Source of the DNA: Closterium sp. Naga37s-1
Lineage: Eukaryota > Streptophyta > Zygnematophyceae > Desmidiales > Closteriaceae
DNA length: 64,000 nucleotides
Direction of reading: 5' to 3'
Assembly: GCA_947471745.1 (NCBI GenBank)
Contig: CANJKZ010000971.1
Coordinates: 1,732,001 to 1,796,000, forward strand
The notes below the pieces were generated by a model that worked only from the letters and a program-made list of their open reading frames with translations, was not told where the DNA came from and ran no database searches. Within the stretch, counting starts at the first letter, position 1. Each line of letters starts with the position of its first letter. A program made the position numbers and the translations under genes. Of the stretch, positions 42,146-53,157 are shown piece after piece.

Positions 42146-45100
42146 CTACGGGGGACGAAAAGCTGCCCTCGGGTTCGACCAGATGGCCATGAACCCTTTG
42201 GACCACGTGGCTGGCTGAGCTGTGTTGTCGAAGATGTGACCCAAAACCCGGCACTCATCATTATCTAGCCCGGGATGGGCGGCGCCAAGCCTCTTGGACA
42301 CCGCTTTGGCACGTTTGTAAATCCTGACGTGCAGTTGGAAAGATGCTGCGATCCTCCGTAATGCCCTCCGCGCCCGAAACTTGCTGCGCTCGAAAACCGC
42401 GTCACACCGTTCGACCCAAATCCGGTGAAGCGCAATAGACGTGATCGTAGCCTCGGGAAATCCCGAAGCTGTACCCTCCTTCTTGAAAACCAGGTCACCA
42501 AGTGATTCTATCTTCCGATGCGGGTTCAACATTCGGAGCGCCCTCAGCAGCGCCCGAACTACTGGCTGGATGCGCGGACATGCAAACAGCCCATGCTCCA
42601 ACGTCTCCTTCTCCCCGCAGTGGGGGCATGCAACCCCAGCTCCGAGGAAATGCAGCCGCTCCCCCACCTGCAGGTTGCGACTGTGCACCCGGAGCATCAC
42701 ATCCCGTGCCCGGTTAGGAAGGGCTGCTGAGTCTCTGACGCCAATTACCCTCCTCCAGTCAATCGGACGGCCGAGAGACTCCTCACAGGTGACCTGCTGC
42801 TTCGGCTTCCCACCGCCACGCTTGAAACCTTCCTTTAGTTGCCTCAACTGCGCCGGACGATCCCCCTCCCAGATGGGCGAACACAACAACCTCGCCTTGG
42901 GGGCGCCCGCGGGGCCAAAGAAGCGGCCCTCCCTGACCACCGCAGGTACAACCTCGTGCGGGAGGAAGCTGCGCATTTTCTCCTCGGCGTCTCCCAAAAC
43001 CCCCCTGAAACAGCTGACAGCTCGGCAGAATAGGGTTTCCCCCTCCACGCTCTCAATCCTCCAGATCCCATAGCATGTCCCCGCCTTCAGCACATATTTA
43101 GAACACGCGAGCACCACACGCGCCGTGACAGGCGCCAGGAGCAGCTGCTTCCATTCATCCGGAGCAGCATAAAAAATCCTTTCCGCAAGTCTCGCTCCCG
43201 CCGAACCCCCGAACTCCCTCTCGAGCTCCTGGGTATCCTTAAGTGCCCTTGAACCGTCCGCAGCGACTTTGACAAAATCACCCATGACTGAGCGCTTTAG
43301 GCCCTTAGCCGCCTTCTGCCTCCCCGCAGGCGTCCTGCCATTTAAGAGCAGCCGCCGATTAAAAAGCAGCAACTCTCGCTCCACATCCCACACCGAGGAG
43401 ACGGTGATAGCCGATGAGAAGGTGGACTCCAGGAACAGCTCACAAGTCCGTTTCCACCGCATACACCTTCCTTCCCATTGCTTTATCAGTCCCGCGTGAG
43501 CCCAGAAAACCTGGAGGTCAGGGACATCCAAAGCTGCCAGCGCGAGATCAGCTCGTAAACCCAGCGGCTGCGACGCCAGCAGCGCAATTCTCCTCGCCGC
43601 CAGGCCACCCAGCTCAGCACACGGATCGCGGACCCCGAGGCCCCCCTCCCCTCTCGCCTTGAGCATCAACTCCTGACTCCAAAGCGCAAAGTGCTTCCCT
43701 GCAGTAGAGTGGTTACCCGTGACAAAGTTGTGGAGCAGCTTCACCAGCTTCGCCCAGATTTCAGATGGAGGTGGGTAAACTTGTGCCTGGAATGCGAGAA
43801 TGGGGTTAATGTAGCCGTTGACCACCGCAACCCTTCCGGACGTGGTTAAATATTGGATCTGCCACTTCACCAGTTCCGCCGTTGCGCGCACCAGGGTAAT
43901 CTCCCAAGTCACCGACGCGTCCCCCGAAGGTGAGATCCATACCCCCAAGACCCTCTCCGCCTCGTTCGGCCGTACCCATTTAAAGACTGACGACCTGTCG
44001 GGTTTCCTGCGCAGGTTCCTTCCCAGGGGCAGAAGCGCGGACTTATCCTTGTTCACCCGAAGACCTGACTTCACCTCGAACTCGTCCAGCAGCTTCACCG
44101 CCCAGCCGATTTGCCTTTTACCCTTGAGTACCAGCGTGGTATCATCTGCGTACCCCAGGTACGCTAGTCGATCTCCGTACGGGTTACTAATCCCCAGCTT
44201 CCGCCTTCTTGCTTCCTGGCAGAGAGGCTCAACTGCGGAGAGGAAAAGATAGGGCGCCAACGGACAACCCTAACGCACGCCTTTCCTGACCGCCACAGGA
44301 TCCCCCAGCCAGCCGTTGAGCAACAGTCTCGTCGTCGATCCCGTGTGAAGGCCCACACACCACTGCACAAACCTCTGAGGGAAACCCATCCTCTCCATCG
44401 TGCCAAAGAGATACTCGCGCGAGACAGAGTCGAAGGCCTTCTGAAAATCAACGAGCAGAAGGTACCAGTCCGCGTCCTTACACTTCGCCGCCTCGACGAC
44501 ATCCGCAATTAGCGAAACACCATCCGACAACCTTCTTCCAGGTAAGAAACCGTACTCCTCCTCCGAGATGACCTTGTGCAGAACCTTTCGCATTCTGTTC
44601 GCCAGCACCCGCGCCACTAACTTGTATGTGCTGTTGAGCAGCGTAATCGGGCGGTAGTTGTGGACCTGGTCCCTCGCGCCCTTCTTGTGAAGTAAGACAG
44701 TGACCGCCTCCAGGGCGGCGGGAGGGAGGACCGCCGACTTCTCGAATTGCTTTACGAAGCCAACCAGGTCGCTGCCCAGCGAGTCCCAGTGAACGTTGAA
44801 GAACTCTTTCGGTATGCCGTCAGCACCGGGCGACTTGCCCTTCGCCATGCCGTCCAGGGCCTCTTTCACCTCCGCCTCCGACCATTCCGCTACCAGCAGC
44901 TGGGTTTGCGCTTCACCCAATCTTTTATCCGGAGCTGTCGGCCAATGTGAGTTGTCCACAGCAGGAGCCGGCTCCGAGAAGAGCTCCGCGTAGAAATCGG
45001 ACGCAGCCTCTAGTATCCCCTTCGAGTCTTTCCGCACCTCTCCCTTCCATTGCAGCGCTGTGATCGTCGTCTTCTCCTTTCTTGTTTTAACCTTCGCAGA

Positions 45101-46225
45101 CATCAGCTTCCCTGGCATTTCCCCCTCCCGCAACTCCCTGAACCCGGCCATGAGAGACAGCCTCTCCTGCTCCGATGTGAGATACGCCGCCAACTGCGAC
45201 TCCTTGACCCCCAGCTCCTCTTTCAGGGTGGAGCTGTAAGGGTTTCGCATCACTTCCTGCTGCAGCACCGCCACCGCCGTATCCAGGTGAAGAAGGATAG
45301 CCTTGACACGTTTACGTTCCTCCTTGGAATACCTTCGCAGCACCATATTCACTTTCCTCATGAGAGCGGTGAAATCGCCTGACCCCCCCTTTTCATGTTC
45401 TTCCCGAACCACAGCCACTGCCTTCGCCGCTCTCGGCTTCCCAATCTCTGCTGCTTTGCACCTCCATATCCCAGGCCCCATGCAAAGCTGCAGGTTGACT
45501 TTGAAGGACACTTTCACGCTGAACCAATGGTCCGAGAGGCCCTTCAGCGGGCGGCAGTGTGACGCATCTGAAAGCAACGGCAACAGCGGCGCAGAGATAA
45601 GTGCCCGGTCAATGCGAGAGCTGGTCTTGGCGGACCTTGATAAAAAGGTAAACTCCTTCAGCACCGGGTTAAACCAGCGGAAAGCGTCGGTAAGTCAATG
45701 CGCTGAGCAGATCCGCAACACGGTGTCATTCTCCCCAGACGAGCCTGCTGCGGACGATCTATCAAGCAAAGGGTCTTCCACCATGTTAAGGTCTCCTATC
45801 AGAATGAAGTTCTGCTTCCCCACAGAGTGTGACACGAAAGGAGCAAGCACACCAGCGTAAAAAGGTCGACGCCTGCATGCCTTCGCCGGAAAATAAGCAG
45901 CCAGGATCGTGCAGCAGAAAGAGTCCCACTGAACATCAGCCTGGAGCAGCCGGCCTGAGCAGTGCGTGATTATGTTAGTAAAAACGAGAGACTTGTTGAA
46001 ACTGATAATAGCCACTCACCCTGCCTTCCCCGCAGGACCGATCGCATGACAGTGCGGGACTTTGAGCTTTTTCCAGAAATCGTGATCAGCGCCAATACGC
46101 GTGTCAACCAAAACGAAGATGTCGGGTGGTTTCTTAATCCATGCCTTCAAATGCTTCCGTTTCCCTCTGCTGCCGAGCCCATTGACATTGAGCTCGCGAA
46201 TCGTCAGGTACGAGGCCTTATTCAT
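42146..46225 (-). pseudogene. LINE ORF2 (endonuclease-reverse transcriptase), broken by three stops
   Basis: One reading frame from ATG at 46225 to the end at 42146, about 1359 codons, broken by stops at codons 70 (TGA, 46018-46016), 177 (TGA, 45697-45695) and 652 (TAG, 44272-44270). The frame stays the same across all three, so these are point changes and not frameshifts. The N-terminal endonuclease shows IRELNVNGLGSRGKRK and LIGDLNM. The reverse transcriptase shows KSPGADGIPKEFF, NYRPITLLNSTYKLVARVLA, VDFQKAFDSVSREYL and the catalytic YADD (about 44149-44138). The third stop falls where the family usually reads Gln in GVRQGCPLAP. A CPHCGEKETLEHGLFACPR zinc finger (zf-RVT type) sits near the C-terminus at about 42580-42633. 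Confidence 0.9.
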
Positions 46226-46432
46226 TGGGAAACCTCCGAGAAGCCCCAAGCATCCACGGGCTGAGTGAGACACGGACAACCATTTCATAAACAGCAAGTA
46301 CAGACATTGAGAGACCCCTAACACCAGGTACGTCGCTAAGTGCCGCCTTCTCCCTTCCACTACCGCAGATGCACACATCACCATCAGAACTCCTGTATCG
46401 CCGCCACTGCATGACATTGGAACCACCGCACC

Positions 46433-47504
46433 CTACTTCGCCGGCTTCGTGACATACTCCTTCTTGAAAGCAATCATCTTCTGAGAAAACTTGCTGTCGC
46501 GCGTCGTAGCTCCCTCTGAACGCAACCCCCCTTTGTGACGTGCAGATGCAATGTGAGCAGATGCCTGCTCGAACCGATTCCCCTGCACCTTCTCGCAAGC
46601 CGTCTGGACGCATATCCACTCCTCCCGCGCACCTCCAGTAGAGGTAAGAATAACAGCGGGGTCCTTCATGATCCGCTTCATAAGATCTGAAGCTTTCAGG
46701 GACGCAGCTGCGGGGGGAGGAGAGCAGGCAACCGTCAGTATAAAGAAAAACGTGGAAGGTAAGCGGTAAAAGGTGCACCAACAGCTGGAAAGGAGCTCCT
46801 CCGCCTGTACCATTCATCTCATGAACCTTTTTGACGGAAAGGTTCCAGTTCGTGAAATTCTCCTGCCTTGGGGCGACGTAACGGTCATGGTACCGCGTCA
46901 TATGCTGGCCACCGGAGAAATTGCAAGCCAGCGACGGAAAATGAAGCAGATACCGCACTCCCGTGGTCGGGTCTTCCACGAAATATCTCCAGCGATACTC
47001 GTCGTCAGCATGAGGAGTGACAAGCCCGCGGATTCGGTCAGTATCAAGCCCAGACACAGGATCAACCGTCCGATGAAAACCGAAACCGCTGGCGAACGCG
47101 CTCCTGCCACGCTTGACCAAATTCGACACCACCAGGAGGCGGCGAATCAGCTCCGCCGTAATCTCAGCAAGTACCCCCTTAACCACCACCTCCTTAGACG
47201 CGGGGTTCAACACACGCTCCCGCATGAACCGCGCGTCCTCCGGATACTGCCAGGTGAGATCCAGGTAGTCTCCGTTCACGCATTCGTGGCGGATAACTTG
47301 ATTCCAGACAAAATTCGCATCTCGGACATGGGAGAAGGTGACCTGGAGACGTCCGTACCGCGCGCCAGAGTAATATTTTGCCGTAAGCTCTTGGTAAGTC
47401 GTTGTCAGAAGCACATCCGTAGTGAGATTGTCCTTCCAGTCTTCCAACAATGCAGCGACTGTCACGGCTGCACGCGTAACCTCAACTTTCCTGAGAATCG
47501 GCAC
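46433..47504 (-). CDS. LINE ORF1, apparently interrupted by a 103-bp intron
   Basis: ATG at 47504, reading RKVEVTRAAVTVAALLEDWK onward. The frame is lost near 46810 but is restored exactly if 46810-46708 is removed: GTACAG donor, tactgac branch-like site, T/C-rich tract and CCCCGCAG acceptor. The joined product is about 322 residues, ends at 46433 and is followed by ORF2 at 46225. I see no CCHC knuckles and no obvious RRM. It should be the RNA-binding partner by position only. A frameshift in a dead copy is the alternative explanation. Confidence 0.6.
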
Positions 47505-47577
47505 TAGTAAGGTGAGTGAAAAACGCTTCAGAGCAATAACACAGTTAAAGCCCGCGTCCCAAATTGCGGGCCGCGAG

Positions 47578-47598
47578 GGTCAAGTTTTTAAAACTTGA
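47578..47598. repeat. Perfect hairpin in the LINE 5' leader
   Basis: tcaagtttt and aaaacttga form 9-bp arms around a single T, inside the 318-bp 5' leader of the LINE. Confidence 0.7.
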
Positions 47599-47822
47599 CG
47601 AAGTTGAGTGTCCAAGCTTTTGAAAGTCACGCACTTGCAATTTGGGACTTTCGAAGACAGATTCACTCACCAGGGGGAAAACCGAGGGTTGGCTGGGTCT
47701 CGCGAAAAAAACGAACCTAGACGAAATCGGAAACTCTCGCCAAAGCCCACACCAGAAAAACTCCCTCTGGTCAACTTTTAAAAGCATGAACAATTTGGGC
47801 CGCCGGCTTTAAGCGAATCCGG

Positions 47823-47835
47823 CTCCAACAAGACG
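47823..47835. repeat. LINE target-site duplication, right copy
   Basis: An exact copy of ctccaacaagacg at 42009-42021. It marks the 5' end of the element. Confidence 0.93.
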
Positions 47836-48636
47836 TAGTTCTACGGTCTCGATTGACCGGCGAAATCGAGATTGGGAACGTTGACGTGATGAGCTCTCAC
47901 TGTACCCTAAACTTTTGCTTCTGCCTCCGGGCAGACGGAGGACTCTTTCCTCTTCCGCCTTTCAAGAGACATGGCCAGGATAGATGCGGCTACAGTGACA
48001 GAAAAGGATTGTAATGTCAAACAAAAGATAAAGTGGTGTTGCTTCTGCAATTTCTTTCTGACCTTTCCCTAAATTCTTCCTTCTGTTTGATGCGGTGTGG
48101 TCCCCGCAAATGAGGGAAACATTCGTGCCAGCACACTCAATTGAGCCAATCCGAAAATAAACCACGAAATGGCGGAGAATAACCACTTTTATAGCCACTG
48201 GTCCCCACACACGTCACAAACTACCGCAATCAGATCTGACGGCCTCCACACTTTTGGCGGGCCCGAGGGCCCAGCCCTGGCTTGGTGGAAAATAGCCACA
48301 CCCAGCGAGTTTCTTGGAGGCAAGGCATCGACGGTTGAAAATAGATGTTCTTCGAAGGCTGCGATTTCACCATGTGTCGCCCTGTGAACAAGTTTGCACT
48401 CATGCACACCACGCGTGACGCACTATTGCCTGTCACCAGCTGCAATCTACCAGAATTCTCAATTACCGACAATTTACAATTTTCTGCTTGGAATTCGCGC
48501 CGCATTTTTCCAGCCATGGCGTCCCTCACACACCTCTTCTGGAGTCTCGCAATGTTCGGCTCAGCCTCCTTATTAGCGGACACGACTCTTGAATCGGTAG
48601 ACACTCGCACTGGTTGCTCCGTAATTGTGCGCTTTC
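47836..48636. other. Promoter-side intergenic region of LEA gene 2
   Basis: No gene recognised. The LINE inserted about 850 bp upstream of the LEA ATG, so this is the remaining native upstream sequence. Confidence 0.5.
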
Positions 48637-48642
48637 CACGTG
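48637..48642. promoter_or_regulatory. CACGTG (ABRE/G-box) just upstream of LEA gene 2
   Basis: CACGTG in ccacgtgcc lies 46 bp before the ATG at 48688. The motif and its LEA context fit ABA-bZIP control. It may lie in the 5' untranslated region. Confidence 0.45.
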
Positions 48643-48687
48643 CCTTTCCTATAGTTCACACGTTTTTTTGTCGAAAAACTCGCTACA

Positions 48688-51600
48688 ATGGCTTCCGAGC
48701 AGTCGCGCAGATCCGGGGCAATGGCCCAGGAGGAGGTGGAGCCTTACATGAAAAAGGAAGATTTAACACAGGTGAGCATCACCATTATCGACTTCTTCTG
48801 TGTTCATCCCCTGCATTTGTAACAGTTACCATTACAACCTTTTTTTTTTTTTGTGATTGCAGAAGCATGCTAATCCCGCAGAGTACGAGCAAGAGCAGAC
48901 TATGGCGCAGAAGGGACAGGAGGTCACAGCGGCGCAAGGCAAGGAAGAACTTCCAGCATCGTAAGAAATCCCGTGATCCCAGCATCACGAGTACAGCTCA
49001 CGTCTTCGTAGTCGACAATGGCGCACTTGGTTCGGTGTGGTCCGTCGCTGCCCAACGAATAACAGGACCGTCCTTGCCATGACGAATCAGGACAGCACTT
49101 GGTTCGGTCTGGTCGGTCTTTGTAATCCACCTGCTACCAGACGTTCTGACACCGATTCGAGCTTGTCTTTATGTGAACCTTCAGGCATGAAGACGCGCTG
49201 AAACGCGGAGAGGAAGCCCTTACGAGTACCGAGGAGTCCGCCTCCGGCGGCGGATTTTTCGCGCCGCTGAAGAACCTCGCGACGCGGTTCATGGGCCACG
49301 CGGCTCCAGAAACCGAGGGAGCTTTCCAGACTGGATTGGACATTCCGATCAACACACAGGATGTACCCGCGGCTGAGGCGCCTCAAAAGATCAACACGCA
49401 GGATGAGTCCGCCGCTGGTGACGTGTCGGCTCACAGCCAGGCTGCACGTGTCGGCCACGTGGACTCGGCGGAGCGCGGGTCGACGGTCGGATCGGGTCAA
49501 GAGGAAGTAGTTGGGGAGTCGTCGCAACAGGAGAGGGAGCGAAGTGCAGAGATGGCGAAGGAGATTGCTAAGGAGGAAGCACGTAAGGCGACTGAAGAGG
49601 AGCACGCTGCGAGCGGATGGGACGCCGCGAAACGCGGCGTCGCGGAAACCTCTGAGTCGATCAAGCAGTCGGCGAAGGAAGCTTCCGAGAAGTTCAAGCA
49701 ACCACCTGCGCGCGAGTCGAGTGAGGATGTGAGCCGGAAAGCCGGCGAGGGTGCTGCTGCGTCCGAGCGCGCTACGCCAGCGGAGACGCGGAAGGCGGCG
49801 GAAGGAGCAGCGGTGGCGGAGCGGAAAGCGGAGGATGCGCGCGAGGGTGTGACGGCGGGGATTGAGGAGACGAAGGGGAAGGCGTTACAGGCGCGAGAGG
49901 AGGCGGAAAAGCAGGCGGAGGAAAGCGCGCAGGGAGTGAAGGAGATTGCGCAGCAGGCACAGGCGGAGGCGCAGGCGGCGGGAGAGAAGGCGCAAGGGTC
50001 GTTCGAGTCAATGGCGGAGCGCGCGCGCGGGGTGATGGAGCGCACCCTGGAAAGCATCCAGGAGACCGTCGAGGCCGCGCGCGAGCGGTCCGCGCAGGCG
50101 GGGGAAACGGCGGAGCAGGCGGGCGAAACGGCGAGGGAGGCGGGGCGGGAGGCGTATGAAAGGGGAAAGGGATTTGCGGCGGAGACCAAGGATGCGGCTG
50201 TGGTGAGGCTGCCTTTTTATTTCGTTTAGTTGTTTTTGCTTTTCTTTCTTTCCCTCTCTTGCGTGCGCAACGCTGTGTTCGTGTTCGTGTTGCGATTCAG
50301 TGCGCGAGGAGATAAATGGGGCAGTATCTGCTGTTCACGCACTTGCAGGAGAACCTCCAGGCGGCGGGTACAGCGACGGCGAGAGGGTTGGGCAAGGCGG
50401 CGGGTACGGTGGAAGGAGCGGCGGAGGCGGTTGGCGAGAGCACCAAGAAAGGGTAATTGTATAATCTGTGGATCAGATCGCTGATCGAGTATTTTGTCCT
50501 CGCATTACGTTAGGGTGTCCGCGTTTCGTTCTGATCCCCATCGCCATCCCTATCCCCTTGGCACTTCGTTTCAGAGTCTCCGCGGCTGCGGAGCGCACGG
50601 CGGAGGGCATCGAGTCCGCGCAGGAGGGCGCGCGGGGCGCGTACGACCGTACAGCGGAGAACGTATCCGCGTCCGCTGCTGGCGCGCGCGACCGCACGGC
50701 GGAAACCATCGAGTCCGCGCAGGAGGGCATTGTTTCCGCGGAAGAGGGCGCGAAGGACGCGTACGAGCGCACGGCGGAAAACATTTCCGCCTCCGCCGCT
50801 GGCGCGCGCGACACTGGCGCAGTCGCGACGGGCACCGTCGCGGGCGCGGTCGGGCAAATTTTCCACTCGTTTGCGGAGGCGCTAGGCGTTGCGGGGAAGC
50901 ACGCCCCGCCAGAAGCGCCAACGGTGGAGGTCGCGCCGGTGGAAGCGCCAGCCGCGCATCGCGCGCTTGCTGCGGACGTGGAGGGTGGCGGAGAGCGTTC
51001 CGCCGCGCATGCGCCCGAGCGTAGTGGGGGGTCTGGTCTGAATGCCACGTTTGGTGCAGGGAGCAAGGCTGATGTTCCACAGAACTACACACACACCAGT
51101 CAGGGCAAGGGCGAAGAAGCCTCTGCAAGGAGTGCTGATGTTGGTGCTGGTGGTGACAGTGGTGGTGAGAGTGGTTTCCATGCTGCCGCCCAGGAATCTG
51201 GTGGCACTGGGCATGGGGGGGGTGATGGAACGGCAGCCACTGAGACAGCAGCAGGCAGATCTGCAGTGAAATCCCCTTCCTCAGATGAACGCGGCGTGTT
51301 TGGCGGTGGTGGTGTGCCCGGCGCCAAAAGCGTTCCCTGGGACCAGGTGAAAGTGGGGGAAGGCGTGGATGAGAAAGGGGTGGACAGGAGGCAGCAGGCG
51401 GAGATGCTTAAAGGGGGGGCGAGGGAGCCGCTCGGTAGAATCACAAAGGCGGTGATGGACAAGTCGGGGATTGAGACTGTGGAGCCTAAGAACCGGATTG
51501 CGAAGGAGAATACCATGGCGCCGAAAATTGCCGACCAGAGGGAGGAGCTGGGGATTGGCGGGGCGGCAGGAGAGGAAGGGAAGGGAGGAGAGGGGATGGT

Positions 51601-51904
51601 GGGAGGGGAAGGGGCAGCGGAAGGGGGAGCGGAAGGTGGAGCGGAAGGGGGAGGGGGAGGGTGGGTGAGTGAGCTGGTGAACCGGGCGCATATGGGGGAT
51701 TTGGTTGAGCAGGCGAAGGTGCGACGGCAGAGTGTGAAGCATGCTGGGGTGTTGGAGTCAGTGGCAACTGCTGCAGAGCATGTGAAGGATGCTATGGTGG
51801 GGAGGAGGGTTGTGGGAGGAGGGGAGGGGGATTTGGAGAGTGCCAAAATGGCTGATCCGGAGCTGGGGCGGCTGGTGAAGGAAGCAAAGCAAAAGGAACA
51901 GTAA
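48688..51904 (+). CDS. Group 3 type (LEA_4) late embryogenesis abundant protein, 877 residues
   Basis: Five exons in phase: 48688-48771, 48863-48960, 49185-50202, 50349-50452 and 50575-51904. It starts MASEQSRRSGAMAQEE. Exon 3 is a long Ala/Glu/Lys helix (EMAKEIAKEEARKATEEEHA, EETKGKALQAREEAEKQAEE, ERARGVMERTLESIQETVEA) with 11-residue periodicity and AGETAEQAGETAREAGREAY. Exon 5 repeats AERTAEGIESAQEGARGAYD and DRTAENVSASAAGARDRTAE. The C-terminus is less repetitive (VPWDQVKVGEG, PLGRITKAVMDKSGIETVEP, DPELGRLVKEAKQKEQ). There is no signal peptide. Proteins of this class are hydrophilic, fold into helices on drying and protect membranes and enzymes. It resembles the 15.2-21.5 kb LEA gene in style but is not a close copy. 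Confidence 0.82.
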
Positions 51905-51950
51905 GGAGGAAAAGTATTGTGGGCTGATGGGTGGTTGGGTGAAAGGCTAA

Positions 51951-52260
51951 AGAGTGTGAAGTATGCCGCAATCAGTCATTGCTGCTGCTGAGCATGTGAA
52001 GGATGGTATGGTGGGGAAGAGGAGTGTGGGAGGAGGGGAGGGGGATGTGGAGACTGCAAAGATTGCTGATCCGGAGCTGGGGCGGCTGGTGAAAGAAATG
52101 AAGCACAAGGAGCAGTAGGGAGGATAAGCAGTGTGGGCAGAAAAAAGTTTTGGAGTACTGGCATGAGCATTTGGGTTGGGCTGTACTCAATTGGCAATTG
52201 CTGCTGAGCATGTGAGATGCTGTGGTGGGGAGGAGTATGGGAGCAGGGGAGGACGTCACA
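51951..52260 (+). repeat. Duplicated 3' coding ends of LEA gene 2
   Basis: The last segment of the gene is repeated after its stop codon. The copy at about 51951-52118 encodes AAAEHVKDGMVGKRSVGGGE and DPELGRLVKEMKHKEQ plus a stop, with a period of about 222 bp. A third, decayed copy lies at about 52186-52260. Both lie in the 3' flank or untranslated region. Confidence 0.88.
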
Positions 52261-52469
52261 AGGGAAGGAGGATAGTTGGCGAATTTGTATGTCATTTGTT
52301 GTGTAATGTAGTGTATATAATGTACATAATTTCTTTCTGAAACTAATTCCTTTCTGAGACAACATTTTCATCTGGAGGGCTTCATCACAAGCAGCTTGTT
52401 GCTGCTCATAATCTTTGTACACAACTTAATACTCTGGAAATCATATGCTGTTTATGCTGCACAGGCAGG

Positions 52470-53130
52470 CTGCTGAATGTGCTGCTGCTCTGAGCGTGTA
52501 CCCTCAATGATGCTCTCGCGGATGGCTCAGCTCAATACGCTGTTGCTCCGAGTGCCTACCCTCAATACTACTCTGGTAGATGGCTCTGATCAGCATGCTT
52601 CTGCATTGAAGTGAATACTCCGTGATGCTGCTTGGGCAGGGAACTCAGGAGTGCATACTTCTCACACCTGCTTTGGCAGCTGTGATTCACGCACTGATCC
52701 GTGATGCTGCTTGTAAGGCAGCTGTCCCTTCTGATTCGTCCCCTGAACCCCCTTCCCCTTGCAAGCTGCCACTCCATGCGCCATGCTTCATCAGCCGTTT
52801 GATCCGAATGTGTTAGCTGCTGCTGCTGCTTGTAAAGAAGATGTTGAACTGAGTACAACTCAGAGGGAGTGATTCTGCACCACTCAACCAAATTTTGACG
52901 CTACTGCTGCATTCAAGTGAGTAAGTACCCTTGATGCTGCTCTAGCCTTGATGTGGTGGATCACAGTTTCCTCAATAGCCGTGTGCTTCTGTGCCGCTCA
53001 GCCAGGCCAATCAGCCTCGTACTGCTGAGACTAGATGCTGCTACCAAGTGTGCTTCTCTGTACAAGAGGCCACCACACTCGCTGCCGCTTCGGCAGAGCA
53101 TGCAAGAGGCGTGCTCTGCTGCCCCCAGAT
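52470..53130. repeat. Diverged tandem repeats between convergent genes
   Basis: Loosely repeated units of about 60 bp (ctcaatgatgctctcgcgga, ctcaatactactctggtaga and relatives) fill the space between LEA gene 2 and the pyrophosphatase-like gene. No coding meaning is seen. Confidence 0.5.
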
Positions 53131-53157
53131 GAGCACACTTGACACCGTGCTGTTTTC

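Larger units (their letters stand above)
42022..47822 (-). mobile_element. Full-length L1-like non-LTR retrotransposon (LINE), 5.8 kb
   Basis: The element lies on the minus strand. Its 3' end is a 27-base poly(A) tail, seen as T at 42022-42048. Its 5' end abuts the right target-site copy at 47823-47835, so the 13-bp duplication brackets the whole unit and insertion was by target-primed reverse transcription. It holds a 5' leader (47505-47822), ORF1 and ORF2 with endonuclease, reverse transcriptase and a C-terminal zinc finger. There is no RNase H domain. The full length and intact duplication suggest a fairly young insertion, but three in-frame stops in ORF2 mean this copy is defective. Confidence 0.93.

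Noticed and set aside
49497..50189. Minus-strand Ala/Ser-rich frame opposite LEA gene 2
   Set aside because: Shadow of the coding strand. LEA gene 2 has five phase-consistent exons and clear LEA periodicity on the plus strand.
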